From Pseudomonadota bacterium (lineage in GTDB: Bacteria; Pseudomonadota; Alphaproteobacteria; Parvibaculales; Parvibaculaceae), in contig JAJXZC010000534.1 in the NCBI GenBank assembly GCA_021780275.1, forward strand, positions 1 to 13,123: a DNA stretch of 13,123 nucleotides, written 5' to 3'. The position numbers and the translations under genes are program-made. This document shows positions 1 through 7,322 of the stretch, in pieces. Within the stretch, counting starts at the first letter, position 1. The number at the start of each line of letters is the position of its first letter. Under the pieces are notes generated by a model. That model made no database searches. It saw only the letters and a program-made list of their open reading frames with translations, and was not told the origin of the DNA.

Positions 1-1
1 A

Positions 2-25
2 TTGCCCGGTCGTCGCTGCGAGTGA
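2..25 (+). CDS. possible last codons of an upstream gene (ntrC expected)
   Basis: Reading frame 2 from the left edge is open for seven codons (LPGRRCE) and ends at TGA 23-25. That stop overlaps the GTG at 22-24 as GTGA, the arrangement of two translationally coupled genes. In alphaproteobacteria the gene before ntrY is usually ntrC, so this could be its C-terminal end. Seven residues are too few to recognise a protein, and a stop in this frame could be chance. Confidence 0.22.
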   Translation: MPGRRCE

Positions 26-2346
26 GGACCCCACCGGGCATGACGGCAGCGGAACAATCGAGCAGAAAAAGCTGGGACAGTCGGCTCTGGGGCCTCATGT
101 CCCGGCGCGGCTTTTCGGGTGCGCTGGCGGTTGGTCTCGTCGTCACTGCGATCGTCCTCGGCTCCTTCACCTATCTGACGCTCACCGGCCTCACGCCGCT
201 TCGGCCGGGTCGGGCGCTGGTCATCGTGCTGCTTCTCAGCAACATGAGCATCGTCCTGATCCTCTTCGCCCTGATCTGCTGGCGGGTGGTCCGGCTCATC
301 ATTGCGCGGGTCAGCGGGGCTGCGGGCGCGAAGCTCCATGCGCGGCTGGTCGCGATGTTCGCCGTGGTGGCGGTCATGCCGGCGATCATCGTTGCCGTGT
401 TCGCTGCGGTGACGCTCAATCGCGGCCTCGATGCCTGGTTCAGCGAGCGCACGCAGACCATCATCTCCAACGCGCAGACGGTGGCGGAAGCCTATCTGGA
501 CGAGCATCACCATGTGCTGCGCGGCGACGCGCTGGCGATGGTGACCGACCTTGACCGCGCGGCGCCCTATCTGGCCTCGAACCCCGAACGTTTCCAGCAG
601 CTCGTTGCGACGCAGGCCGCGCTCCGCTCCCTGCCGGCCGCCTATGTCATCAATTCCAAGGGACGGCTTCTCGCCAAGGTGACGGCAAGCGTCGCGCCGG
701 ACATGGGGCTGCCGCTGCCGGAGCAGTTCGAGAAGGCGGACAAGGGCGAGGCGGTGCTCTGGACCGTGGAGCAACACAATCAGATCCGCGCGCTGGTCAA
801 GTTGAGCTCTCTCGATGACACCTATCTTTATGTCGGCCGCTTCGTCGATGCCCGGGTGCTGGAGCATCTGGCGCAGACCCGCGAAGCGGTGGACGAGTAT
901 CAAAGCCTTGAGAAGCGCCGGATCACCTTCCAGGTCACGTTCGCGCTGATCTACGTCGCCATGGCGCTGGTGACGCTTCTTGCGGCGATCTGGCTCGGCC
1001 TCTGGGCCTCGAACCGCCTCATCGATCCGATCAGCAAGCTGGTTCAGGCGTCGGAGCGCGTGAGTTCAGGCGATTGGGGGGCGCGCGTCGAACCCGGCGA
1101 AACGGGCGACGAGCTCGATGTGCTGTCCAATGCCTTCAACCGCATGACGAGCGAGCTTGAGAGCCAGCGCAAGGATCTCGTGGACGCCAACCACGAACTG
1201 GACCAGCGGCGCCAGTTCACGGAGGCGGTGCTTTCCGGCGTCAGCGCAGGCGTGTTTGGTCTCGATTACGAAGGCCATATCAACCATGCGAACCGGGCCG
1301 CGCTGCGCTTCTTCGGCAAGGCCGCCGACGAGTTGGTAGGGCGCGATATTGCCGCCGCTATCCCCGAGATGGCGGCGGTCGTGGGCGAGGCGCAAGCCCA
1401 TCCGGACAGGCGCGCGCAAGCCCAGGTCGTGATCTTGCGCGATGGTCTGGAGCGGACGCTCAACATTCGTGTTACCAGCGAGCTGACGGATTCGGCGCTG
1501 GGCGGTTTCGTGCTGACCTTCGACGACATCACGGAACTGGTGCGCGCGCAGCGCACCTCCGCATGGGCGGACGTGGCGCGGCGCATCGCACATGAGATCA
1601 AGAACCCGCTGACGCCGATCCAGCTTTCGGCTGAGCGGCTTCGGCGCAAATATACCAAGGAGATCCACTCCGACCCTGAAGTCTTCCAGCAATGCACGGA
1701 CACGATCATCCGGCAGGTGACCGATATCGGGCGCATGGTGGATGAGTTCTCGTCCTTCGCGCGTATGCCCACGGCGCATATCAAGCCGATCGAGATCAAC
1801 GAGATCGTGCGGCAAGCGGTATTCCTTCAGCGCGTCGCGCAACCGGATATCGACTATCAGCTCGACATGTCGGCCGATCCGGTGGTGCTCGACTGCGACG
1901 GGCGCCTCGTCAGTCAGGCGCTCACCAACATTCTGAAGAACGCGGCGGAAGCGATCCGAGGGCAGGAGCCCGAAGCAGAAGGTGAGGACGCCTCGCAGCA
2001 TCGTGGCGGCCATCTCGGCCGCGTTCACGTGGCGCTGGTGGAAACGCCGGGGACCGTTTCCATCGTGGTGACGGACTCAGGCTGCGGCCTGCCGCAGACG
2101 GACCGGGCGCGCCTGACGGAGCCTTACATGACCACGCGCGCGAAAGGCACAGGGCTCGGCCTCGCAATCGTGAACAAGGTCATGGAAGACCATGGCGGCA
2201 CGCTTCTGCTCAGCGATGCGCCGGCGGCGGAAGGTTGGGAGAGCGGCGCTCGCGTCGCGCTCGTCTTTCCGCGGATTCACGGCGACGCAGAGCTTCCGGA
2301 AACAATCGAGACTACGACAGAGAACGAGGCAGTAAATGGCATCTGA
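22..2346 (+). CDS. ntrY: NtrY, membrane sensor histidine kinase of the NtrY-NtrX two-component system
   Basis: NtrY is a membrane sensor kinase that autophosphorylates on histidine and passes the phosphate to NtrX; the family is linked to nitrogen metabolism, redox sensing and envelope control. Numbering from GTG 22, three hydrophobic helices lie near residues 33-55, 65-90 and 108-130. An extracytoplasmic region of about 170 residues follows, then a fourth helix at about 301-329, a HAMP linker (330-385) and a PAS domain (about 397-500). The phospho-acceptor box HEIKNPLTPI has its His at 524. The N box (LTNILKNAAEA) starts at 634, and the ATP-lid glycines DSGCGLP and GTGLGL (709) are intact, so the kinase looks active. 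An acidic insert rich in Glu and Ala (about 650-662) follows the N box. The start is uncertain: GTG 22 overlaps a possible upstream stop, while ATG 40 has AGGA 11 bases upstream. The 774 aa length is normal. The 3' end overlaps ntrX by 11 bp. Confidence 0.96.
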   Translation: MRTPPGMTAAEQSSRKSWDSRLWGLMSRRGFSGALAVGLVVTAIVLGSFTYLTLTGLTPLRPGRALVIVLLLSNMSIVLILFALICWRVVRLIIARVSGAAGAKLHARLVAMFAVVAVMPAIIVAVFAAVTLNRGLDAWFSERTQTIISNAQTVAEAYLDEHHHVLRGDALAMVTDLDRAAPYLASNPERFQQLVATQAALRSLPAAYVINSKGRLLAKVTASVAPDMGLPLPEQFEKADKGEAVLWTVEQHNQIRALVKLSSLDDTYLYVGRFVDARVLEHLAQTREAVDEYQSLEKRRITFQVTFALIYVAMALVTLLAAIWLGLWASNRLIDPISKLVQASERVSSGDWGARVEPGETGDELDVLSNAFNRMTSELESQRKDLVDANHELDQRRQFTEAVLSGVSAGVFGLDYEGHINHANRAALRFFGKAADELVGRDIAAAIPEMAAVVGEAQAHPDRRAQAQVVILRDGLERTLNIRVTSELTDSALGGFVLTFDDITELVRAQRTSAWADVARRIAHEIKNPLTPIQLSAERLRRKYTKEIHSDPEVFQQCTDTIIRQVTDIGRMVDEFSSFARMPTAHIKPIEINEIVRQAVFLQRVAQPDIDYQLDMSADPVVLDCDGRLVSQALTNILKNAAEAIRGQEPEAEGEDASQHRGGHLGRVHVALVETPGTVSIVVTDSGCGLPQTDRARLTEPYMTTRAKGTGLGLAIVNKVMEDHGGTLLLSDAPAAEGWESGARVALVFPRIHGDAELPETIETTTENEAVNGI

Positions 2347-3730
2347 CATTCTCATTGTCGATGACGAGGCGGATATCCGCGAGCTCGTTGCAGGTATCCT
2401 CAACGACGAGGGCTATGACACGCGGGTCGCCGGAGACAGCGACGGCGCGCTCGCAGCCATCGAAGCGCGTCGGCCGGGCCTCGTGGTTCTCGACATCTGG
2501 CTGCAGGGAAGTCGTCTCGACGGGCTCGAAGTTCTCGACGCCGTGCATGAGCGCCATCCCGACCTGCCGGTCGTCATCATCAGCGGCCACGGCAATGTCG
2601 AGACGGCGGTCTCGGCGATCAAGAAGGGCGCCTACGACTTCATCGAAAAGCCGTTCAAGGCCGACCGCCTGATCCTTATCATTCGCCGCGCCATCGAAGC
2701 CTCCAAGCTCAAGCGCGAGAACGACGAGTTGAGAAACCGCGTTGGCGACGAGACGACGCTGATCGGCATGTCGCCGAACATCGCGCAGGTGCGCCAGACC
2801 ATCGACAAGGTGGCGCCGACGGGCAGCCGCGTGCTCATTACCGGTCCCTCGGGCTCCGGCAAGGAGATCGTGGCGCGGCTTCTTCACGCCCGCTCCCGCC
2901 GCGCGGAAGGCGCGTTCATCGCGATCAATACGGCGACCATGGCGCCGGAGCGCATGGAGATCGAGCTTTTCGGCACGGAAGCGTCGGCTGCGGGCCCGCG
3001 CAAGGTCGGCGTCTTCGAGCAGGCGCATGGCGGCACGCTCTTCCTCGACGAAGTGGCGGAAATGCCCATCGAGACGCAGAGCAAGATCCTGCGCGTTCTG
3101 GTCGACCAGACTTTCGAGCGGGTCGGTGGCGGGCCGAAGGTGAAGGTCGACGTGCGCGTCGTCTCATCGTCGAGCCGCGATCTTCAGGACGAAATCGGCA
3201 AGGGACGCTTCCGCGAGGACCTTTATCACCGGTTGAATGTCGTGCCGATCCAGGTGCCTCCGCTTTCGGCGCGGCGCGAAGACATTCCGATGCTGGTCGA
3301 TCATTTCATGGGCCAGATTTCACGGGCGACCGGCCTGCCGCCGCGCCGGATTTCGGAAGACGCGATGGCCGCGCTCCAGGCGCATGACTGGCCGGGCAAT
3401 GTCCGCCAGCTTCGCAACAATGTCGAAAGGCTGCTCATCCTGACCTCGGGCGATCCGAGTGCTGTGGTGACGGCCGACATGCTGCCCGCGGAAGTCGGCT
3501 CCTCGGCGCAGATCACGGTCAATGGGTCGGGTGGCGAGCACATCATGGCGCTGCCGCTCCGCGAAGCGCGCGAGACTTTCGAGCGCGAGTACCTGATGGC
3601 CCAGATCAGCCGCTTCGGGGGTAATATCTCGCGCACGGCGGCCTTTATTGGCATGGAGCGCTCGGCATTGCATCGCAAGTTGAAGTCGCTCGGCGTCGCG
3701 ACGACCTCGCGCCCCGATCTGCCGATCTGA
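2336..3730 (+). CDS. ntrX: NtrX, NtrC-family response regulator without the GAFTGA loop
   Basis: This is the cytoplasmic response regulator partnered with NtrY. The receiver domain (about 4-120) has the acidic pair D9/D10, the phosphorylation site D53 in VVLDIW, and the conserved Lys in the IEKPFK segment. The AAA+ domain has a Walker A (GPSGSGKE, 170-177), the Walker B region GGTLFLDEVAEMP and the RFREDLYHRLNV segment. The Fis-type helix-turn-helix lies at the C-terminus (NISRTAAFIGMERSALHRKL). Where sigma-54 activators carry GAFTGA, this protein reads ELFGTEASAAGPRKVGVFEQ (from residue 210), so the sigma-54 contact loop is missing. It therefore probably binds DNA as a sigma-54-independent regulator, as reported for other alphaproteobacterial NtrX proteins. 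The 11-bp overlap with ntrY implies coupled translation. Length (464 aa) is usual for NtrX. Confidence 0.96.
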   Translation: MASDILIVDDEADIRELVAGILNDEGYDTRVAGDSDGALAAIEARRPGLVVLDIWLQGSRLDGLEVLDAVHERHPDLPVVIISGHGNVETAVSAIKKGAYDFIEKPFKADRLILIIRRAIEASKLKRENDELRNRVGDETTLIGMSPNIAQVRQTIDKVAPTGSRVLITGPSGSGKEIVARLLHARSRRAEGAFIAINTATMAPERMEIELFGTEASAAGPRKVGVFEQAHGGTLFLDEVAEMPIETQSKILRVLVDQTFERVGGGPKVKVDVRVVSSSSRDLQDEIGKGRFREDLYHRLNVVPIQVPPLSARREDIPMLVDHFMGQISRATGLPPRRISEDAMAALQAHDWPGNVRQLRNNVERLLILTSGDPSAVVTADMLPAEVGSSAQITVNGSGGEHIMALPLREARETFEREYLMAQISRFGGNISRTAAFIGMERSALHRKLKSLGVATTSRPDLPI

Positions 3731-3751
3731 CGCCAGAGCAGGAAGTCCATC

Positions 3752-4609
3752 TTGTCACGCATCGCCTATGTCAACGGCCGCTATGTCCGCCATGCGGATG
3801 CGAGTGTCCATATCGAGGATCGCGGCTACCAGTTTGCCGACGGCGTCTATGAGGTTTGCGGCATTCGCGGCGGCAAGCTCATGGACGAGGAGCTGCATCT
3901 CGCGCGTCTGCAACGGTCGCTCGCCGAGCTGCGTATCGCGAGCCCCATGCCGTTTTCCGCCCTCCGTCAGGTTCTGCGCGAAGTGGTACGCCGGAACCGG
4001 GTCGAGAACGGCCTGGTCTATTTCCAGGTGACGCGCGGCGTCGCGCCCCGCGACCATCCATTTCCGGCCGCTTCGGTGAAGCCGTCGCTCGTGGTCACGG
4101 CGAAGCGGCTCAATATGGCGCGGATCCGGCAGTCGGTCGAAAAGGGCGTCGCCGTCATCACCATGCCGGACCTGCGCTGGGCGCGGCGCGACATCAAGTC
4201 GATCTCGCTCCTGCCTAACATCCTTGCCAAGCAGGCGGCGCGGGAAGCCGGCGCCTATGAGGCATGGCTGGTTGATGCAGAGGGTTTCGTCACCGAGGGC
4301 TCCTCGACCAATGCCTGGATCGTGGACAAGGACGGGCGGCTCGTCACGCGCTCGACGGGCCCGGACATCCTTCCTGGCATCACCCGGACCGTGCTTCTCG
4401 AGACGGCGAAGCGCGAGGGGATAGAGATTGTCGAACGCCCCTTCACACCGGATGAGGCAAAATCGGCGCGCGAGGCTTTTATCAGCGCATCCTCCGCCGT
4501 CATCATTCCGGTGGTCCGGATCGACGACACGGCAATCGGCAATGGCGCGCCGGGATCGGTCACGCTTCGGCTCCGCGAGGCCTACGCCGAGGTCGGGTTG
4601 CTGAGCTGA
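3752..4609 (+). CDS. dat: D-amino-acid aminotransferase (D-alanine transaminase), fold-type IV PLP enzyme
   Basis: The enzyme exchanges the amino group between D-alanine and 2-oxoglutarate, giving D-glutamate and pyruvate, which feeds peptidoglycan precursors; it is cytoplasmic. The N-terminal signature YVNGRYV...EDRGYQFADGVYEV is typical of the D-amino-acid transaminase branch. The PLP lysine is K149 in RRDIKSISLLPN, and the PLP-binding segment TEGSSTNAW follows. The RDH triplet at residues 100-102 matches the Arg-x-His substrate carboxylate trap of Bacillus D-alanine transaminase, which favours this role over branched-chain aminotransferase or aminodeoxychorismate lyase. The start is TTG 3752, with AGGAAG (3740-3745) six bases upstream and the conserved N-terminus beginning right after it. 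The gene starts 21 bp after ntrX, so it is probably in the same operon. Length is 285 aa, normal for the family. Confidence 0.9.
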   Translation: MSRIAYVNGRYVRHADASVHIEDRGYQFADGVYEVCGIRGGKLMDEELHLARLQRSLAELRIASPMPFSALRQVLREVVRRNRVENGLVYFQVTRGVAPRDHPFPAASVKPSLVVTAKRLNMARIRQSVEKGVAVITMPDLRWARRDIKSISLLPNILAKQAAREAGAYEAWLVDAEGFVTEGSSTNAWIVDKDGRLVTRSTGPDILPGITRTVLLETAKREGIEIVERPFTPDEAKSAREAFISASSAVIIPVVRIDDTAIGNGAPGSVTLRLREAYAEVGLLS

Positions 4610-4674
4610 AACGTCCCTGAGTGGCGTTATCGACAAAAAAGTGCGGCGAATGTCGCGCGAATGCGTTTTCGCAC

Positions 4675-4703
4675 TTGCAGCATTTTGGAAATAGAACAGA
4701 TTA
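4675..4703 (+). promoter_or_regulatory. weak candidate promoter upstream of hfq
   Basis: TTGCAG at 4675-4680 resembles a -35 box. With 17 to 18 bases of spacing the -10 position falls on AGATTA or GATTAG, a poor match. The AT-richer stretch here stands out within the 197-bp gap before hfq, where a promoter is expected. This is a guess from position and one half-site. Confidence 0.22.
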
Positions 4704-4746
4704 GAGGGGTCCGCATCTCTCGCTCCACCGGGGCAGAGGCAAAGCC

Positions 4747-4781
4747 ATCGAGGTCGGCCGATGCGGCCGTGTCGACCCGAT
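4747..4781 (+). promoter_or_regulatory. imperfect hairpin in the hfq 5' leader
   Basis: ATCG (4747-4750) pairs with CGAT (4778-4781), GGT (4752-4754) with ACC (4775-4777), and CGGCCG (4755-4760) with CGGCCG (4764-4769) around an ATG triloop. The result is 13 base pairs interrupted by a bulged A (4751) and a five-base bulge TGTCG (4770-4774). It ends 25 bases before the hfq ATG and is followed by an A/U-rich run (AATTTTACAAA) that could bind Hfq itself. There is no terminal T run, so it is not a simple terminator. A role in hfq mRNA control is inference. Confidence 0.45.
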
Positions 4782-4806
4782 CAAATTTTACAAATGGGGT
4801 TTACCC

Positions 4807-5055
4807 ATGAGCGAGAAGACCCATAACTTGCAGGATACGTTCCTGAACTACGTTCGTAAGAACAAGACGAATCTCACCATTTTTCTTGTGAACGGCGTGA
4901 AGCTTCAGGGCGTGGTAACCTGGTTCGACAACTTTTGTGTGTTGCTGCGTCGTGATGGCCACTCGCAATTGGTCTATAAGCACGCCATATCGACGATCAT
5001 GCCTTCGTCGCCCGTGCAGCTTTTCGAGCCGGGAGCGAATGGCGAGGAGGCTTAA
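4807..5055 (+). CDS. hfq: Hfq, RNA-binding Sm-like chaperone
   Basis: Hfq forms a hexameric ring that binds small RNAs and mRNAs and helps them pair, acting in post-transcriptional control. The 82-residue protein opens with [14 protein letters not shown], which carries the proximal-face Gln and the basic rim. It continues through the Sm1 motif ([27 protein letters not shown]) and the Sm2 motif YKHAIST, whose Lys-His pair lines the proximal RNA pocket. The C-terminal tail after Sm2 is short (about 15 residues) and acidic at its end, much shorter than the enterobacterial tail but usual for alphaproteobacteria. GGGG (4796-4799) lies seven bases before the ATG. The gene follows a 197-bp gap with a leader hairpin, so it probably has its own promoter. 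hflX follows nine bases after the stop, the classical hfq-hflX pair. Confidence 0.98.
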   Translation: MSEKTHNLQDTFLNYVRKNKTNLTIFLVNGVKLQGVVTWFDNFCVLLRRDGHSQLVYKHAISTIMPSSPVQLFEPGANGEEA

Positions 5056-5064
5056 GGCCCTTTC

Positions 5065-6501
5065 TTGACCGATCAGGATAATTCAGGCGGCGATACGAAG
5101 CGCCGCGACAAGACCCGTTCAGCAAGCGCATCCGGCCATGATGCGCGGCGCAGGCGCACGCGTGCCTTTGTCCTTGTGCCCTGGCTCAAAACGGCGGAAC
5201 TCGACGCGAAGCGGAAGGGGCAGCCCTTCCGCTCGCAGGCCGCCCGCCTCGAAGAGGCGCTGGGCCTTGCTGCGGCCATCGACCTCGATCTGGTCGGCAA
5301 TGCCATCGCCGTGGTGTCCGACCCGCGCCCGGCGACGCTGATCGGCGAGGGCAAGGTCGATGAGTTGAATGGCCTGCTGGAGGAGCTGGAGGTCGAACTC
5401 GTCATTGTGGACGGGCATCTCTCGCCGGTTCAGCAGCGCAATCTCGAGCGTACCTGGAAGGTCAAGATCCTCGACCGCACGGGCCTCATCCTCGAAATCT
5501 TCGGTGAGAGGGCCCATACGCGCGAAGGCGCGTTGCAGGTCGAACTTGCCCATCTCAATTATCAGAAGAGCCGCCTTGTCCGCAGCTGGACCCATCTCGA
5601 GCGTCAGCGCGGCGGCTTCGGCTTCCTCGGCGGTCCGGGCGAAACCCAGATCGAGGCCGACCGGCGCATCATCATGGAACGCATCACCAAGATCGAGCGG
5701 CAGCTCGAAACGGTGAAGCGGACGCGCGAACTCCATCGTAAGACGCGGCGTGAAGTGCCTTATCCCGTGGTGGCGCTGGTGGGCTACACCAACGCGGGCA
5801 AGTCGACGCTTTTCAACCGGCTGACCGAGGCAGGTGTTTTCGCCGAGAACCTGCTCTTTGCGACGCTCGATCCGACCATGCGGGCCGTGTCTCTGCCGAG
5901 CGGGCGGAAGATCATCCTGTCGGATACGGTGGGCTTCATCTCCGACCTGCCGACGCATCTCGTCGCCGCTTTCCGCGCCACGCTCGAAGAGGTGCTGGAA
6001 GCAGAGGTCGTTCTGCATGTGCGGGACGCCTCTCACGAAGAGAGCGACATCCAGAAGCACGACGTCGAGGCGGTGCTGGCCTCGCTCGGCCTTGCCGGCG
6101 AAAAGGCCGAGGAACCTCAGCGACCCATCGTCGAGGTTCTGAACAAGATCGATTGTCTGCCGCCGGAAGCGCATGACGCCGTGGTCAATTCTGCCGCGCG
6201 CGATCCGTTGACCGTTGCCGTTTCTGCGTTGACCGGGGAAGGCACGGCGACGCTGCTGACGCTCATCGACAAGCTCATTGTCGACAAGGGCATCACCGTT
6301 CGCATCATTATTCGGCCGAACGAGGGAGAGCTCATGGCCTGGCTCCATGAACATGGGCAGGTCCGCAAGCGCATGAGCGAGGAAGACGGTTCTACCGTGC
6401 TCGACGTGAACCTCTCCGAGGCTGAGTTCGGCCGGCTCGAAAAGCGCTATCCCGAACTCAAGGGGCGCGTCGAAGCCGTGATGGCCCACGCTGCGGAATG
6501 A
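5065..6501 (+). CDS. hflX: HflX, ribosome-associated GTPase
   Basis: HflX is a GTPase that binds the 50S subunit and splits or rescues stalled ribosomes, notably under heat or antibiotic stress. The N-terminal HflX domain (about 30-230) includes HLSPVQQRNLER, FGERAHTREGALQVELA and the glycine-rich GGFGFLGGPGETQIE. The G domain follows, with G1 GYTNAGKST from residue 240, G2 ATLDPT, G3 DTVGFI, G4 NKID and G5 SALTGEG, all intact. A C-terminal domain completes the 478 residues. The start is TTG 5065, nine bases after hfq; there is no strong Shine-Dalgarno in the usual place, only GGAGG inside the hfq end (5046-5050) and AAGG at 5054-5057. The first about 30 residues are basic and polar and not conserved, so a later start cannot be excluded. 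The last bases overlap the next gene as ATGA. Confidence 0.96.
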   Translation: MTDQDNSGGDTKRRDKTRSASASGHDARRRRTRAFVLVPWLKTAELDAKRKGQPFRSQAARLEEALGLAAAIDLDLVGNAIAVVSDPRPATLIGEGKVDELNGLLEELEVELVIVDGHLSPVQQRNLERTWKVKILDRTGLILEIFGERAHTREGALQVELAHLNYQKSRLVRSWTHLERQRGGFGFLGGPGETQIEADRRIIMERITKIERQLETVKRTRELHRKTRREVPYPVVALVGYTNAGKSTLFNRLTEAGVFAENLLFATLDPTMRAVSLPSGRKIILSDTVGFISDLPTHLVAAFRATLEEVLEAEVVLHVRDASHEESDIQKHDVEAVLASLGLAGEKAEEPQRPIVEVLNKIDCLPPEAHDAVVNSAARDPLTVAVSALTGEGTATLLTLIDKLIVDKGITVRIIIRPNEGELMAWLHEHGQVRKRMSEEDGSTVLDVNLSEAEFGRLEKRYPELKGRVEAVMAHAAE

Positions 6502-7322
6502 GCATGAGCAAGCTTGCCGAGGACGTTGCCGACCTGATGCGAGAAGTCGCTGCGCTGGAAATCATGCCGCGCTTCAGGGCGTTGAAGGACGGCGAGGTCG
6601 AGGAAAAGTCCAAGGGCGATTATGTGACCATCGCCGACCGCGAGGCGGAGCTTTGGCTCGCGCCGCGCCTTGAAGCGTTGGTCGAGGGCTCGCATGTGCT
6701 GGGCGAGGAGGGGGTTGCCGCCGATCCGTCGCGCCTTTCTCTCATCGAGAGCGATGCGCCGGTCTGGACCGTCGATCCGGTTGATGGCACCAGCAACTTC
6801 ATTGCGGGCAGGGAGACCTTCGGCGTGATGGTCGCGCTTGTCAGAAATGGCGTCACCGAACGGGCATGGATCTATCTGCCGGTTCCGGGCGATCTCGCTA
6901 TGGCCGAGCGTGGCGGCGGCGCATGGTGGCATTCCGGCGGCGAGACGTTGCGGCTCAGTGCCGGTCAAGGCCCCGAAGACCTGAACGAGATCGTGGGCGC
7001 CTTCAACACGCGGTTCATGCCGGATGAATGGCGAAAGCGTGTCGAAGGGCTTGCCGGCCATGTCGGGCGCGAAGCGAACGATCTCTGCTCGGCGGTCGAC
7101 TACACCTCGGTCGCGCGTGGGCTCAAGGACATCGTGACCTACCACCGCATGATGCCATGGGACCACGTACCCGGATCGCTGATCGTACGAGAGGCAGGCG
7201 GCGTCGTGCGCGATATGGCGAGCGAAGCCGATTACATGCCGCGCACGCTGGCCGGCCCGCATCTCGTGGCGCGCGACGAAAAGACGTGGGCACGTGTTGC
7301 TCGCGCGACCCGCACCCGCTGA
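6498..7322 (+). CDS. inositol-monophosphatase-family phosphatase
   Basis: This is a Mg-dependent, lithium-sensitive-type sugar or nucleotide phosphatase. The metal-binding motifs are present: GEEG at residues 69-72, WTVDPVDGTSNF with its first Asp at 93, and MPWDHVPGSLIVREAGG with its Asp at 222. Length (274 aa) is normal. Within the family the substrate could be inositol-1-phosphate, histidinol phosphate (HisN type), fructose bisphosphate or 3'-phosphoadenosine 5'-phosphate (CysQ type), and the sequence alone does not settle it. ATG 6498 overlaps the hflX stop by four bases, which suggests translational coupling and puts it in the hfq-hflX operon. The TGA (7320-7322) abuts the stop of the convergent cyclase gene directly. 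Confidence 0.9.
   Translation: MSMSKLAEDVADLMREVAALEIMPRFRALKDGEVEEKSKGDYVTIADREAELWLAPRLEALVEGSHVLGEEGVAADPSRLSLIESDAPVWTVDPVDGTSNFIAGRETFGVMVALVRNGVTERAWIYLPVPGDLAMAERGGGAWWHSGGETLRLSAGQGPEDLNEIVGAFNTRFMPDEWRKRVEGLAGHVGREANDLCSAVDYTSVARGLKDIVTYHRMMPWDHVPGSLIVREAGGVVRDMASEADYMPRTLAGPHLVARDEKTWARVARATRTR

Noticed and set aside
1066..2028. 320-codon open frame on the minus strand opposite ntrY
   Set aside because: Arg/His/Asp-rich translation without motifs, opposite the conserved kinase core; a frame shadow.
3755..4636. 293-codon open frame on the minus strand opposite dat
   Set aside because: No domain is visible and it covers nearly the same span as a firmly identified enzyme gene.
4610..4640. 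Hairpin AACGTC...GGCGTT after dat as a terminator
   Set aside because: Only six pairs with one wobble, and it is followed by an A run rather than T on the plus strand.
4620..4690. Sigma-54 promoter upstream of hfq
   Set aside because: TGGC and TTGC elements occur but not at the required spacing.
5119..6489. 456-codon open frame on the minus strand opposite hflX
   Set aside because: It mirrors the codon structure of hflX in a GC-rich genome, has no recognisable domain and lies fully inside a certain gene.
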